From positions 1 through 64,000 of the forward strand of contig WIXG01000326.1 of NCBI GenBank assembly GCA_009869945.1: a stretch of 64,000 nt of DNA, read 5' to 3'. Positions 36,401 to 46,929 of this stretch are shown one piece after another. Within the stretch, counting starts at the first letter, position 1. Each line of letters opens with the position of its first letter. This DNA is from Mesaphorura yosii. Its lineage: Eukaryota; Arthropoda; Collembola; Poduromorpha; Tullbergiidae. The translations under genes were made by a program, and so were the position numbers. The notes under the pieces were generated by a model that was not told the DNA's origin, searched no databases, and worked only from the letters and a program-made list of their open reading frames with translations.

Positions 36401-37847
36401 TTCCACAAACGCAAATCCCCGCGACACTCCTGTCACATAAAAATTATTTAAATACATTTTAAGGTATTTAAAATAGGAAAATAAAATATACAAGCGGATC
36501 TCCATCACCATGCATAGATAGTCAGAAGAGAGGAATGCGCAGAAATTAAGAATACCTGTTTCCCGGTGTCTGATCACACGGACCTCCTTTGCAGAAACAC
36601 TGCACGTTGCGATGTCTTGCATAATCTTATCACGCATAATAGCGAAAAAGAGAATTTGAATTTCATTGCCGTCAACACTTTACCCCTTTCAGAGAAATAT
36701 TCCATCATAGAATGTCTTACATCATTTTCAGTCACATGCAGAGGCAGACCACGCACCATAATTGTACTGTTTGGCTGCTGATGCCGGGAAGACGACGATC
36801 TTTCATAATCACTGTTGAATTGAAATTTGTAATTAATTGCAATTGTAAGTAGGAAAATTAAGAATAAGTATTTTCAAGTGTAGCGTGGCAACCCGAATGC
36901 CGGAGTCGAGTCAAGTCCCGACAGGTTACCCCAGTAAGCCGTACCTGTCATCACTGTAACTGGACCTTTCTCCACTCCTCCGTCTCCGTCGGTGGTGCGA
37001 ATGCCGATATCGTCTGGATCTGGACCGTGATCGAGACCGTAAACGAGACCGAGAACCGGAACGAGATCGTGATCGAGAATGTGATCGTGACGATGCCTCA
37101 TCTGCCCTCCTGTCTCGGGAAGGCGATGGCGAAGCACGGTGACGGCGCCGGTGACTCCTCCTCCTCTCCAAATGTCTATCACCGTCGTCCTCTGCTGCTC
37201 GTCGGGGGTCGTCGTCAGACCGACTCCTTGCAACAAGATGAGATTTGTTTCGATGGGTAATCAAATCAATATAGCACAACAAATATTTCACATACGCTTC
37301 AAGCGCACGCGCCGAGATGAAATTTACTAATTTACCTGTAGGCTCCCCGGTTATGGCCGTACTCCGTGTGGTTACTTTGATATTCGTCCGATGAATTTGA
37401 GTCAGAGTAGGAATTCTTGGTGCTACCGCGCCTGGAATTGTCGAAATTCGATTCTGCTGCATTCTCTAATCTGTAATCGGAGTCGTCCTCCAGGCGCCGC
37501 TTGTCTCCACCACCACGCCGTTGTCTCTGCGGCTGCCCGTGCGGTGGGCGTTCATCAGGATCAATGGCTTCTGGATGGTATCCGTCGGTCTGCGGCCTTG
37601 TCTCTTTGCCAGCAGAAGCAGCAACTTCGTTCTTGTCGTAATATTCATATTCATTGTTGTGATCGCCGTAGTATTCTTCTTCTGGCAGCTTTTCCCTGCC
37701 CCGACCCCAGGCATGACTGGTATTGGCACGGGCACGAGAGGAGGACACCCTATCGGACGACTCCCCTCGGTTGTTGCTGTAGGCTCTCGCACCCGACGAC
37801 TCATTTCGGCGGTGGTAAGGCGCTGCCTGCTCCTCCTCATCGCTCAT
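33438..37847 (-). CDS. RBM5/RBM10-family splicing regulator (18 coding exons, about 943 aa)
   Basis: Exon upper-lower limits on the minus strand: 37847-37336, 37226-36945, 36811-36684, 36615-36556, 36429-36356, 36266-36153, 36075-35973, 35884-35654, 35564-35431, 35345-35223, 35153-35070, 34968-34908, 34821-34655, 34568-34410, 34336-34200, 34103-33938, 33870-33697, 33560-33438. Phases close throughout; the exon at 35153-35070 has an alternative donor near 35106. Domains in order: an acidic/RG N-terminus; an Arg-Ser-rich region; RRM1 (IMVRGLPLHVTEND, RGFAFVEF); a RanBP2-type zinc finger (WYCVNCQGHNFKRRDVCYRC); RRM2 (VVLRNLDGLTQEE, LGVCFVDC); a Tyr-rich segment where the OCRE domain should be; a C2H2 finger (CLLCKRQF, HVELSDLH); and a G-patch (NKLLKKMGWNAGQGLGL). 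This order is diagnostic of RBM5/RBM10. Family knowledge: these nuclear proteins control alternative splicing at the A-complex stage. RBM5 and RBM10 are vertebrate duplicates, so no single symbol is given. A 5'UTR intron ends just before the ATG. Confidence 0.93.
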
Positions 37848-38849
37848 GCTATCAACAACTGAACAAGAAGATACGAATGAGATTCTGAATTGCACGCATG
37901 GTTTGGTTTGTACAAAGATTTCAGAAGCAGGCAAGGGAACTTACGCCCAACAACTTCGTCAGCGCCCCGCACGAGTTTGTGTTTGTGTTTTGCGATAAGG
38001 ACAGAAATTAATTTTAAGCGATTCCAATTGTTTTAATCGCTGCCAGAATAACGCGAGCGATTTTTCGACTTGGGGAATTATAAATTTACAAGTGAATTGA
38101 CGCTGTTTAGCGTCATCGCTAACACATCACATCGCACCGTTCGGCTCTTCAAGGTCGACTCGTCCTCAGTGAAAACGCGAAACTTCACTCGGAAAGACTC
38201 GGCTTGAAATGGTTGAAACTGTTAAATGCATCTCATGAATTTGCAAGAGTTCAACAGAGTTTCCATTTCACAAGCTACAGTTTCTCTCTGCAGATTTTAC
38301 TTTTTGACGGCTCGTCGCTCGCTCGTGGCTCGTCAACTCGTAATTAGGCCAAAATTAGGTTTTGTAGGTCTTTCTTGCATTGCAGTAAAATGCGACCTGA
38401 GTTATGGTTTTAGAACTCTCTTTTATTAATTAAAGCATCCGAGAAATGAGTGCAAAAAAGTGGAATTGTCGGGTTTTGTGAGTAGGGACTTTTGATCCAT
38501 TCAAATTGGTGGGATCTTCGCATCAAGTCAAGCCAAGTCAGGCTTCTACGATTGTGATTTAATTCTGGAGTTAATTAGCACCTGTGCTTTTTATTGCAGT
38601 GATACTACGCAAAAGATAACGTGCTTTTGCTAGAAATGATGCAGACAGCAGCTGTGCTGTAGCCAAATAATTCTACAATTAAGCGTATGGGATCACAAGA
38701 ATAGACTGATTAAATGTTCCATCCTCCGGGCAAAGTGCTGTTGGTTTCCTAAAGGAGGTTTTAGTTCGGTTAAGAGAGTGACCTTCTCATAATGGTCAAT
38801 TTGTACTTCGTCGGGCTGAAATCTCGCATGGTAGAGGAGCATCGACAAA
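37848..38849. promoter_or_regulatory. Divergent 5' interval between the RBM5/10-like gene (-) and DENND6 (+)
   Basis: About 1 kb separates the start codons. A CAG acceptor-like site 11 bp upstream of the RBM ATG marks a 5'UTR intron. Three copies of CAAGTCAAG/CCAAGTCAG-like sequence occur near 38526-38540. No TATA box is evident. Confidence 0.45.
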
Positions 38850-41199
38850 ATGCAGACGCGATTTGCTGAGACAAGCAACCTCTCGCTTAACAGATTGCCC
38901 TGGGAAAAATTTCGAGAATGGATTCATTGCATCGCAATTGTCACCTTTGATCTTGAACTTGGCCAAACTCTAGAGGTAGGTCGCACTCGTATTTAAGTAA
39001 TTTCATGCTAATTTTGGCTTGGACGCAATGTTATCAGCTGTATCTCTCTCTCTTTCAAAGGTTGTCCTTCCGCACCACGTCAGACTGACTGAGGAAGAAA
39101 AGACAAACATTTGCTACCTGGCATTTCCCGACTCCAACTCAGGATGCATGGGAGACACGCAGTTTCATTTCCGGATTCGTCACAATCCGACCAAGACGGA
39201 TCTGATCAGCTCCTCCTTGACTACCATCTACAATTGTAAATGCCCTCCTGCGCTACAAATAAATCACAAGTTTATGAATGGGTACGTCTACTTCCGCCAA
39301 GTGAAAGACTCGTCTCTCAGAAGAGGATATTTTCAAAAGGTATCACGATAGCAGTCACAAAATTGACAGATTTTATTGAGCAAATTAATTCATAATTTAT
39401 TTATATATTATATTAATTTGGAATGAATTGCAGTCTGTGGTGATACTCTCGAAACTACCATTTATCAACCTGTTTCAACAAGCGCTGGCTAAGATTGCGC
39501 CTGCGTATTTCCTGCATGGAGCTGAAATACTAGAATCAGTTTGCAAAAGCATCTATCAGTGGCCAACGCCAATTCCTGGGGAGTTACTCAATCTGCCTCT
39601 GCTCGATGAAGTTTTCCAGGTAAGAAACGCAATTAAGAATTAGGAACACAGTTCATCTGTATTCAGGATAATTAATCAAATTTTACTTCTGTAGATTTTA
39701 ATTCCTTCTGGTGGATGCGTCCGTCCCAATGGATCTCCTGTAAAATCGAAACCTCAAATCAGATCTGCTGCTAGCCTTCCTCAGCCAACTGTGATATCGT
39801 CCGTTCATGAGCCGGATCTGTTTCAGTACCTCAGACCAGTCCTCTCCCACGTGCATCTCCTCTGGGAATTAATCCTGACGGCGGAGCCGCTCGTCGTCAT
39901 GTCCTCGGTTCCTGAAGTCTGCTCCAATACCGTCAATGCTCTCGTCAAGTAATGCCCCATCATGCCTGACCTTTTCTTAATTGCTGGACATTGCGTAATT
40001 CCGTAATTTTCTATTTCCCAACAGCATGATATTTCCCGTGCGATTCTGCGGGGATTTTCGCCCTTACTTTACGATTCACGACACGGACTTCAAAGACTAC
40101 ACGCTGAAATCGACGTCTCCTCCGCCTGTAATACTCGGGGTCACCAACCCGTTCTTTGCTAAAACTCTGCAGCACTGGCCTCACATTATTCGCATGGGAA
40201 ACAATCCGGGTAGGAAACCCTATCATAATTCCGTAATTCATTAATGAAGGACGGCTGTTGAAACTACTCCTTGCTCCTGTCAGATGAAAGCACTGGCAAA
40301 GTGAAGAAGGCCAACAATATCAAACTGCTGGACTCGGAGCCGGGAGTCTACACAAGCTACAAGTAAGGAAGCTGAGAAATTTGACTCAGAAATCGTCGAA
40401 ATAATTATTAATTATTCATCCGGAACCTTATTAGACCGTTCCTCCAAAAGGACAAAACCTTGCTCAAGAAAATTGTGATTGGAATGCAATCTCAGCGACC
40501 AGGCGAAGTTCAGACGGCTATTCTTCGCCGATACCTGCACGAACTGACCGAAAGCTTCATGATTCCATTGGAGCGATACTTGGCGAGCCTGATGCCTCTG
40601 CACAAGAACATCAGCCCCTGCAAGGTGCGTGAGAGCGATATTTAGATATTTGCACCAGACTGCCCGAGAAGCATTGACCCATTTGGAATTTGGCAATATA
40701 TTCATGCAGGCAACTCCTCTCCCGAAGCCGTTCAACCCGGACGACTTTTTGGCAACGCTGGACGCATCCGGGCCTCAGCTGACGACGGGTGTTCGAGGCG
40801 AATGGAGCGGACTCTACAAACGCTTTTTTCGCTCTCTGAATTTTTCAGAATGGTACAACTTGAGATACAAAGAAGCTGCCGACAAGTTGAAGGCTCTTCA
40901 CTTGGAAGTCATCGCAGAAACGGTGAGAAGAACCTTTTGACATTGTTTTGGGAACTTTTGGAGCCAGACCTTATCGCGGATGTTTTAATTCCGTCTGTGA
41001 AATCTTGCAGGACGTTCAGACGTGGATTTCTGGAAGAGATGAAGTGGAAGTTGTCGACTTGGTTCTTCGTCTCCGAGAACAAATTTGCCAGACTCATTTG
41101 CCAATTTCTGAGACCACAAGAAACAAGCTGCAGAATCACGTCGAGTCGATTCTCCAGACGCTTCCCGACGACCTGCAGGCAGTTCTCAACCTGAGCTAA
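38850..41199 (+). CDS. DENND6: DENND6 orthologue, DENN-domain Rab GEF (9 exons, 566 aa)
   Basis: Exons: 38850-38975, 39061-39339, 39434-39619, 39695-39948, 40025-40209, 40284-40362, 40435-40624, 40710-40922, 41011-41199, phases closed. An in-frame TAG stands just before the ATG. The protein is colinear with human DENND6[59 protein letters not shown], the DENN core [16 protein letters not shown] and [56 protein letters not shown], and the C-terminal [14 protein letters not shown]. Family knowledge: DENND6 (AFI1/FAM116) acts at recycling endosomes as an exchange factor linked to Rab14 and cadherin turnover. The N-terminal disordered extension of human DENND6A is missing here. A poly(A) signal is at 41462. 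Confidence 0.95.
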
Positions 41200-41877
41200 T
41201 TAGACGGTGTGGCGTGTGTTTTGGCTCTCACGGAACCGGAGAACCTCTTTTGTCTGCCTCCCTCGGCGTCTCATTCTCCGCTTTTCCGCTTAAACTCGAA
41301 TGAATTGCTGAACATGGATCTTAACTCATGATATTGATACCGTGATTTTTAACCTTGACTTGCTTTGATATCCTGCGCACTGCGATGTGTGCCCGACATC
41401 CTCCTAAAATTCAGCACGTATTCAAATACATATTTTTGTGTCCTAAAACGAGAATCGATCGAATAAAGAATTTTAATTTCGAAAAGTCTTGCAGTCTGCC
41501 TTATTGCGCCGTTGTCCGTACCTTCGGCTTGAGGTCAAGGTCAAATTCGACCCCGGAAAACCGCAAGAGAAAAGGTGGACCCGTTGCAATAGTCGGATGA
41601 AATTCGAAGAATACTTAAAGCGAAGTTTGCCAGTCTCGTATTCTCATATCAGGTCTCACAAACGCCGTTAAAATCGATATTTTTCTCAAAAGTAATGACG
41701 CCACAATAGTACAGGTTTCTCCCAACAGCTGGTTGAGCTCAATTGCACATTGCATTTTTACACAAATGTTACTTTGCAACAATTAAAATTGCCATTCATT
41801 GCTTCCAACCCGGCACAAGGAAAAAGAGGTCAGACAACACATCTTGTTATCGTCCAGTTGTTTGCCTCGGTTTGCAG
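41200..41877. other. 3' flank of DENND6 and upstream flank of an orphan sushi exon
   Basis: Contains the DENND6 3' UTR with AATAAA at 41462-41467. A pyrimidine-rich tract ending in CAG at 41726 could be an acceptor of an earlier exon belonging to the sushi-domain exon at 41878, but no phase-compatible join was found. Confidence 0.4.
41462..41467 (+). promoter_or_regulatory. Poly(A) signal AATAAA for DENND6
   Basis: AATAAA about 263 bp after the DENND6 stop. Confidence 0.55.
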
Positions 41878-42093
41878 GGTATTCTGCTCCAGTGTAATCG
41901 ACCAGGAACCATCCCCGAGAGGAAGCCATGGGAGACAGGAAGGGACTGCTCCTCCGTCCTCCCCCCCCCAGGCACCAAAATGCTACAAACATGCGTTGCA
42001 GGATACAAGTCGGCGGGAGTCTCCTTCTCGGAGATGACTTGTGGACACGAGGGGAACTGGATGCGGAGGAGGCTCCTGACTTGCCTTCCATAG
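41878..42093 (+). pseudogene. Orphan sushi/CCP-domain exon (gene fragment or 3' end of an unresolved gene)
   Basis: After a CAG acceptor at 41875-41877, 71 codons are open to a TAG at 42091. The peptide has a sushi-like pattern: Cys near residue 6, then DCSS, LPPPGTKMLQTC, a GY pair, SFSEMTCGHEGNW and a terminal TCLP. It is clearly related to the sushi domain of the mosaic protease at 44311-46842 (GIHVEC, DC, FTEWNCGADGEW, SCIP). No signal peptide exon, protease domain or phase-compatible upstream exon was found on this strand. It therefore looks like a duplicated fragment, though a small secreted sushi protein with distant 5' exons is possible. It lies tail-to-tail with the JHBP-like gene at 42137. 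Confidence 0.5.
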
Positions 42094-42136
42094 TGCGGAG
42101 TCCCGACTTTTGAACAAAAAGTAACACAATGCTCGT

Positions 42137-42961
42137 TTATTGCCGAACTTTAGAATTTGCGTTTTTGAGGAAATAAGGAGCAAAGAAGTAAGAGAGTGCC
42201 GGTACGAATGATCTGTCCTGTTCTAATATTCTGATGATGTACGGGGGCGCGAGGTTCTTGAATGTCCACGCGAAGATCCGCCTGAGGTTTCTCCTGGCCA
42301 CTGTGTAGGCGACGTCGGAGAGGAGATGCGCACGACGCAAATGCGGCAGGTCGATCTCCAAGTCACTATATGTCCCCGTCCACGTCATCCGAATCGGACG
42401 CACTGTCTGCCCTTCCACGCGATAGAAAATCATGTGGTTGACCTTGAGGTTGGTGAGTCTGACGAGCATCCTTCCCTCCGACTCCAAACGAACACCACCA
42501 CGTCGTCGCACCGCGTACGTGTATCGCATGTCCATTTGGAATTCAGGAGTGTCAAACTGCAACTTCACACTCGGCTCAGTCGTGTTGATGGTCGCATGCG
42601 CTCGACTGTACTTGGATATTCCTCGGGCCTCAATCTCATGGAACACAAACTGAATAGGAGAACGACGCAGGGCCTCCGCCTCCGCATCGGGCGGCCACAC
42701 GACAATCTGGTCAATGCGGAGCGGATCCAAAGGGCCCACACCCAAACGAGGAATCCCATGCGAAAACACTCGACGCAAATCTTCCAATGCAAGTTGAATA
42801 CAGTCGTTCAGAACCGAGTCTGGAACTCCCACCGGACAGTCCCGAAGTCCCTCAAAGTCCTCCTCATCGCCTCCACTCCTACCAACCTTTCCCAAGGCAG
42901 CATGGGGGACACAGGAAAACAAAAGGAACACTCGCACCACGAACTGAGCAACTTCTTGCAT
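42137..42961 (-). CDS. Secreted takeout/JHBP-family protein, copy A (intronless, 274 aa)
   Basis: A single open frame runs from the ATG at 42961. A signal peptide is visible (VVRVFLLFSCVPHAALG). After GLRDCP and LNDCIQLALEDLRRVF comes the family hallmark GIPRLGVGPLDPLRIDQI, in which two cysteines make the conserved N-terminal disulphide. The rest is amphipathic beta strands and a C-terminal helix ending SYFFAPYFLKN. This is the haemolymph juvenile-hormone-binding protein (JHBP/takeout, TULIP-fold) family, which binds small hydrophobic ligands in haemolymph or sensory tissue. The ligand cannot be told from sequence. The adjacent copy B is a clear paralogue with the same C-terminal FFAPYF. Copy A lacks the intron found in copy B. 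Confidence 0.82.
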   Translation of the reverse strand: MQEVAQFVVRVFLLFSCVPHAALGKVGRSGGDEEDFEGLRDCPVGVPDSVLNDCIQLALEDLRRVFSHGIPRLGVGPLDPLRIDQIVVWPPDAEAEALRRSPIQFVFHEIEARGISKYSRAHATINTTEPSVKLQFDTPEFQMDMRYTYAVRRRGGVRLESEGRMLVRLTNLKVNHMIFYRVEGQTVRPIRMTWTGTYSDLEIDLPHLRRAHLLSDVAYTVARRNLRRIFAWTFKNLAPPYIIRILEQDRSFVPALSYFFAPYFLKNANSKVRQ

Positions 42962-43234
42962 TCTGCGACTTTGTAGATGGTGATATGACTGTGGCTGTGG
43001 AGTGGAATCGCATCTCGTCTCTTTGCACTGCGTGTCTCGTGTGCAGGATTCATGAAGTCATGGACAAGAAGATGCAAACTAAAGTCCTGGACCGTAACAT
43101 TTGCAAATACGCATAAATAAAGAGGCGAACTGACCAAACCGGTTCTTCACTCCAGACACTGAACACTGGGGCTAGCAGCCCAGCTGTTTGCTTCTCATAA
43201 GGACAACGTGTGAGCCCAGATATTCGACAATGAT

Positions 43235-44107
43235 TTAATTTTGCACAAAGTATGGAGCAAAGAAGTGGGAAATGGCGGGAATAAACGACTCGTGTTGTTC
43301 GATGACTCTGCCGACGTGTGGCGGGACGAGGTTGGTGAATGTCCATTTGAATATTCTCGTGAGGCTCGTCTTCGCCAGCGTCAGCGTCAGGCTGCCCAGC
43401 ACCCCCGACCGACGCACTTCAGGAATATCCAGCTCCACGTCATCGTATGCCCCTGCCCACGTCACACGAATAGGTCGCAGGGTGGGGCCACCAAACTCCG
43501 CAATGTCAACGCGGAAGTAAATGGTGTAGATTGTGCTGAAATTGATCAGTCGGATCAAGACTTGACCCTCTTGGGAGACACGAACCGCACGAGCTGTACC
43601 TCCTACTGTAATCCTGTCAACCATTCCACCAAAACAAGATTAAATTAGTTTGCATTTGCATTCTAAAAATACACTATCTATAATTTGTAAATCGTACCTG
43701 AAGGCCGTTCGAATGTGAAACTCGGGAAACTGGAAGCCTAACTTGAGAGTCTTTGCTTTCCTGTCCAACGTCACGTTCCCTTGAGTGAAATTCGCAATCC
43801 CAGGCGCCACGATATCATGGAAGTCGAACTGGACGGGCGAATCGCGCCGGATGTCGGCGATTGCCTGAGGTGGCCACACGCCAATCTCCGCAACATTCAG
43901 AGGATCCAGCGGGACAAGGCCGAGGTCGGGAATGCCCTCCTCAAAGTACGAACGCAGATCGTCCAACGCCCCCTGAAGACACTCGTTCAGAGCTTCATCG
44001 GTGACACCCGGCCCAGAGGGACAATCACGGAGCCCGTGCAGTGCAGACCTTGCCACCTCTACTCCACCCGCAAACAGCAACAACAAAATGAGAGCGAACG
44101 ACTGCAT
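43235..44107 (-). CDS. Secreted takeout/JHBP-family protein, copy B (2 exons, 262 aa)
   Basis: Exons 44107-43698 and 43613-43235 on the minus strand, joined in phase 2 across an 84-bp GT-AG intron. Signal peptide ALILLLLFAGGVEVARS, then GLRDCP, LNECLQGALDDLRSYF and the hallmark GIPDLGLVPLDPLNVAEIG. The second exon carries VLIRLINFSTIYTIYFRV and LRPIRVTWAGAYDDVELDIP, and ends AISHFFAPYFVQN. An N-glycosylation sequon (NFTQ) is present. It is the same family as copy A, 274 bp upstream of it in transcriptional order, and both are oriented the same way, so a local tandem duplication is the simplest explanation. Confidence 0.85.
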
Positions 44108-44310
44108 GCTTCTGCTTGGCTGCGAGTGTGGTCTATCGCACTAGAATCACAACAGAGCACGAGTCCAGCCACAGCTACGACAAAGCGGAAAACTCGTGCC
44201 ATAATTCACAACATTTCAAAACCGGTTTCTCGTAGAACTTGATTCCGAGTGTTGCTAATTTGTAACTTATCTTTATATCAACACCTTGTCTTGTTTGGAT
44301 TAAACTGGAG

Positions 44311-46842
44311 TTATTCTATGGAGAGTATTTCTTGGATCCATTCTTTGAAGGCCGCGACCCTTGTGAAGATGGAGTACCTGTTGTAGTCGCATCGGTGTCC
44401 GTTAACCACCTGCCCATGACTCACGATACCCTGCACGTAAAACAGTTTGCGGATGCCCTCCTCCTGAAACAGAAGCCCCGAGCCGGAGTCTCCGTTGCAC
44501 ACCCCCACCCCCGTCGTGTGACCCGCACAGATCTGCGACCACGAGGGGAAAGTGTCCAACACTTTGTAGCAGTCCCGAAGTGACACCACGGGAAGGGTCA
44601 CACTCCGCACGTTGTCACTAAGATGAAACTGGTCATTGGTCTCGAAACCAACGACCACGCCCAACCCACCGGGACTCGTTTGATAACGTTCAATCTGGTC
44701 ACTCTCCCGCCCTGGTACGGGATAGCACGCAGGGTACAGGGACTCAGTCATTCGCACCCTCCCCTTCGTCTTGACGATGGCGATGTCAGCCTCAAAGGTC
44801 ACCGCGTTGTACAGCTCCTGCACGTGCACGGACTCCACCTCCACAACTTGGGAATTCTTCTCGTAGTCCGTACTGGTGGGGTTGAGGGCAATACGAAACT
44901 TCCTTGCGTCCACAGCCACGCCTTTCGCCGTCGACACGCAGTGCGCGGCAGTGAGCAACGCGTTGGCGCCGATCAACGTCGCCCCGCAAATGTACACGAA
45001 ATCTACAGACTCATTCTCCGATCTAAAGAGCCCCGCACCCCACGGCCAATTCGAAGTTGAGATTTCTGTCCCATTCACTATCTGTGGATTCAAAGTCGGT
45101 TTCGGAATCCCACACTCAGGAATGCAGGACAAAGCGCGAAGGGCATTGGATCTCCGAGTCGGACTCCACTCGCCGTCAGCCCCGCAATTCCACTCCGTAA
45201 ATGCCACTCCCGTCAGAGATTTGTATTGGGGGCGGCACGAGAGCCGCATCGTGACATCAGGCGCCTGCCTACCATTGCAATCGCTGGACGACCCCCCACT
45301 GGGGCTTCTGCATTCGACGTGAATGCCTTCTGTGTGACTGTGGCCATAACTCTGACCAAACCACTCCGAGAAAGAGGCACAGCTAGCAGGAAGTTGCAAG
45401 TCCGGAGCGGAAGGCAGGGTGGTAACCGGTTCCGCTTCTACCAACCCAGACGAGGGGAACTGAATGGTGAGAACTGAATCCTCGACAGATTTCGACGGAA
45501 GTGATGCAGGTTCAGATTTAGGCGCCGATGTAGGCGGAGGAGTCGCAGTTGGAGCTTCTGTGACTTGTCGGTTGCTGTAGCCACGAGCGTTGCTGAATCT
45601 TTCGAATTTTCCTTCGAGAAACGTGTCCGGGCCCAGCTGGACCTTCCATTGTCCTCTTCTGCTGGCACTTCTGGTGCACAGCTCCCTTCTTTCGTTCTTC
45701 TCGGAGCCCAAGCCTGTATCCCATGCCTGGCAAAATTCGGGATTTTCGTCAGAGCCGCCATCACTCGAGCAATTCGCTTGTCCATCGCACAACAGGGCGA
45801 TTGGTATCCGCTGCCCGTCCATGCACGTGTACTCTCGTCCGCCGTTCCGAATGTTGGAGTGTATCCAAACCAGGGACGGTTTCACAGTCGCCACAAGAGA
45901 AATGAAGTGTGAATATCGCTTGGTGCATCCGTAGGATTTGCTGACGAGTCCCGTCAAATGCCACGCTCGGTGCTGCCACGAAGAGAACACAGAACCCACT
46001 AGAAACGAGTTGTCGAAATTCGGTTCTTTGGAGTTCTCCTCTAGCGGGCAAGGTGGACCGCCATCCATTAGTTGCTCCGGAGGGGAGGCTGGCGTGCTTT
46101 CGGAGGCGAGACAGTTGGCTTCGCACAGGTCCCCTCTCTTCAGTTTGTAGTCGACGGTGTAGAGCGAGTAGTTGGCCCAGTAACGAAATCCCGACAGTCG
46201 TGTCCAAGTTCTTGCAAAGGCCTTGAAGTCTACACTGTCACTCACATCGTTCCCCTCATTTGGCGACTGGACACAAATGGGCCGCACTTTGGTCGAGAAT
46301 GCAATTCTTGACTTGAGCTGAACAACAGCGAAATCGTAGTCAGAGTGCTCCAATGAAGAACGCGGATGAGGACGAATGTACGACACTTCAAGAATTTGTG
46401 TGAATTCATCAGGGTCGAATGACCTCCGGTTGGACATTCCCACACCCACAAGCACGCTCTGCGGACTCAGGCAATGCATTTCGTGCCTGGACTCCCAAAA
46501 CTGACTTCCTCCTGCAATGAAATTAAAGTAAAACTTCAATTACAACTTGAATAATTCGACTGACTGAGAAATTGTGCCAAGTTATCATGTCGTGTACTCA
46601 CTTGTGAGGACAGTAGACGGCCCCACGATGACACCGCCAATCCACGCCATGTGCACTCCGCCGCTGGAGTTGCTGCTGAGGAATAGCAGTGCCGTCCATG
46701 GTGCCCGCAGACGCTCCTCGCCTCGGTCACCGCGCAGACTCGTCCCACACGCAAACTCTTCCGACTCCTCTTGCTCCGATTCCACACAAACTGCCAACAA
46801 CGCCAACAAAATGAATTTACCCGAGCTATTCGCCCAATACAT
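44311..46842 (-). CDS. Mosaic serine protease: inactive protease-like domain, LDLa, sushi, active S1 domain (2 exons, 813 aa)
   Basis: Exons 46842-46602 and 46511-44311. A signal peptide (FILLALLAVCV) is followed by an S1-like domain (about 30-290) that starts ACGTSLRGD..RAPWTALL and GGVIVGPSTVLT. It has no TAAHC and no GDSGG, so it should be catalytically dead, although SDYDFAVVQL keeps the Asp. Next is an LDLa module (about 305-345, CMDGQ..LLCDGQANC..GGSDE). A Pro/Thr/Ser linker with TATPPPTSAP follows, then a sushi domain (about 455-547). Then comes a complete S1 domain from IVNG (about 558): His in LLTAAHC (about 604), Asp in EADIAIV (about 656), Ser in CNGDSGSG (about 756). Residue 189 (chymotrypsin numbering) is Gly, so cleavage should not be trypsin-like. 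LDLa-sushi-S1 is the order of insect modular serine proteases (HP14/MSP), which start the Toll and melanisation cascades. The dead protease domain in front is unusual for that group. Confidence 0.85.
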
Positions 46843-46929
46843 TTGGATTCAGATCGTCTGTCCAGATTCCACTTTACTTAAGCCATGATCACAACCACTA
46901 ATCCAATCCTGTCCGTTTGAATTGCTCTA

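Noticed and set aside
42326-42976. 216-codon open frame on the plus strand
   Set aside because: Exactly antisense to the intronless takeout-like gene. Composition rich in R, H, T and S is typical of a shadow frame, and there is no domain.
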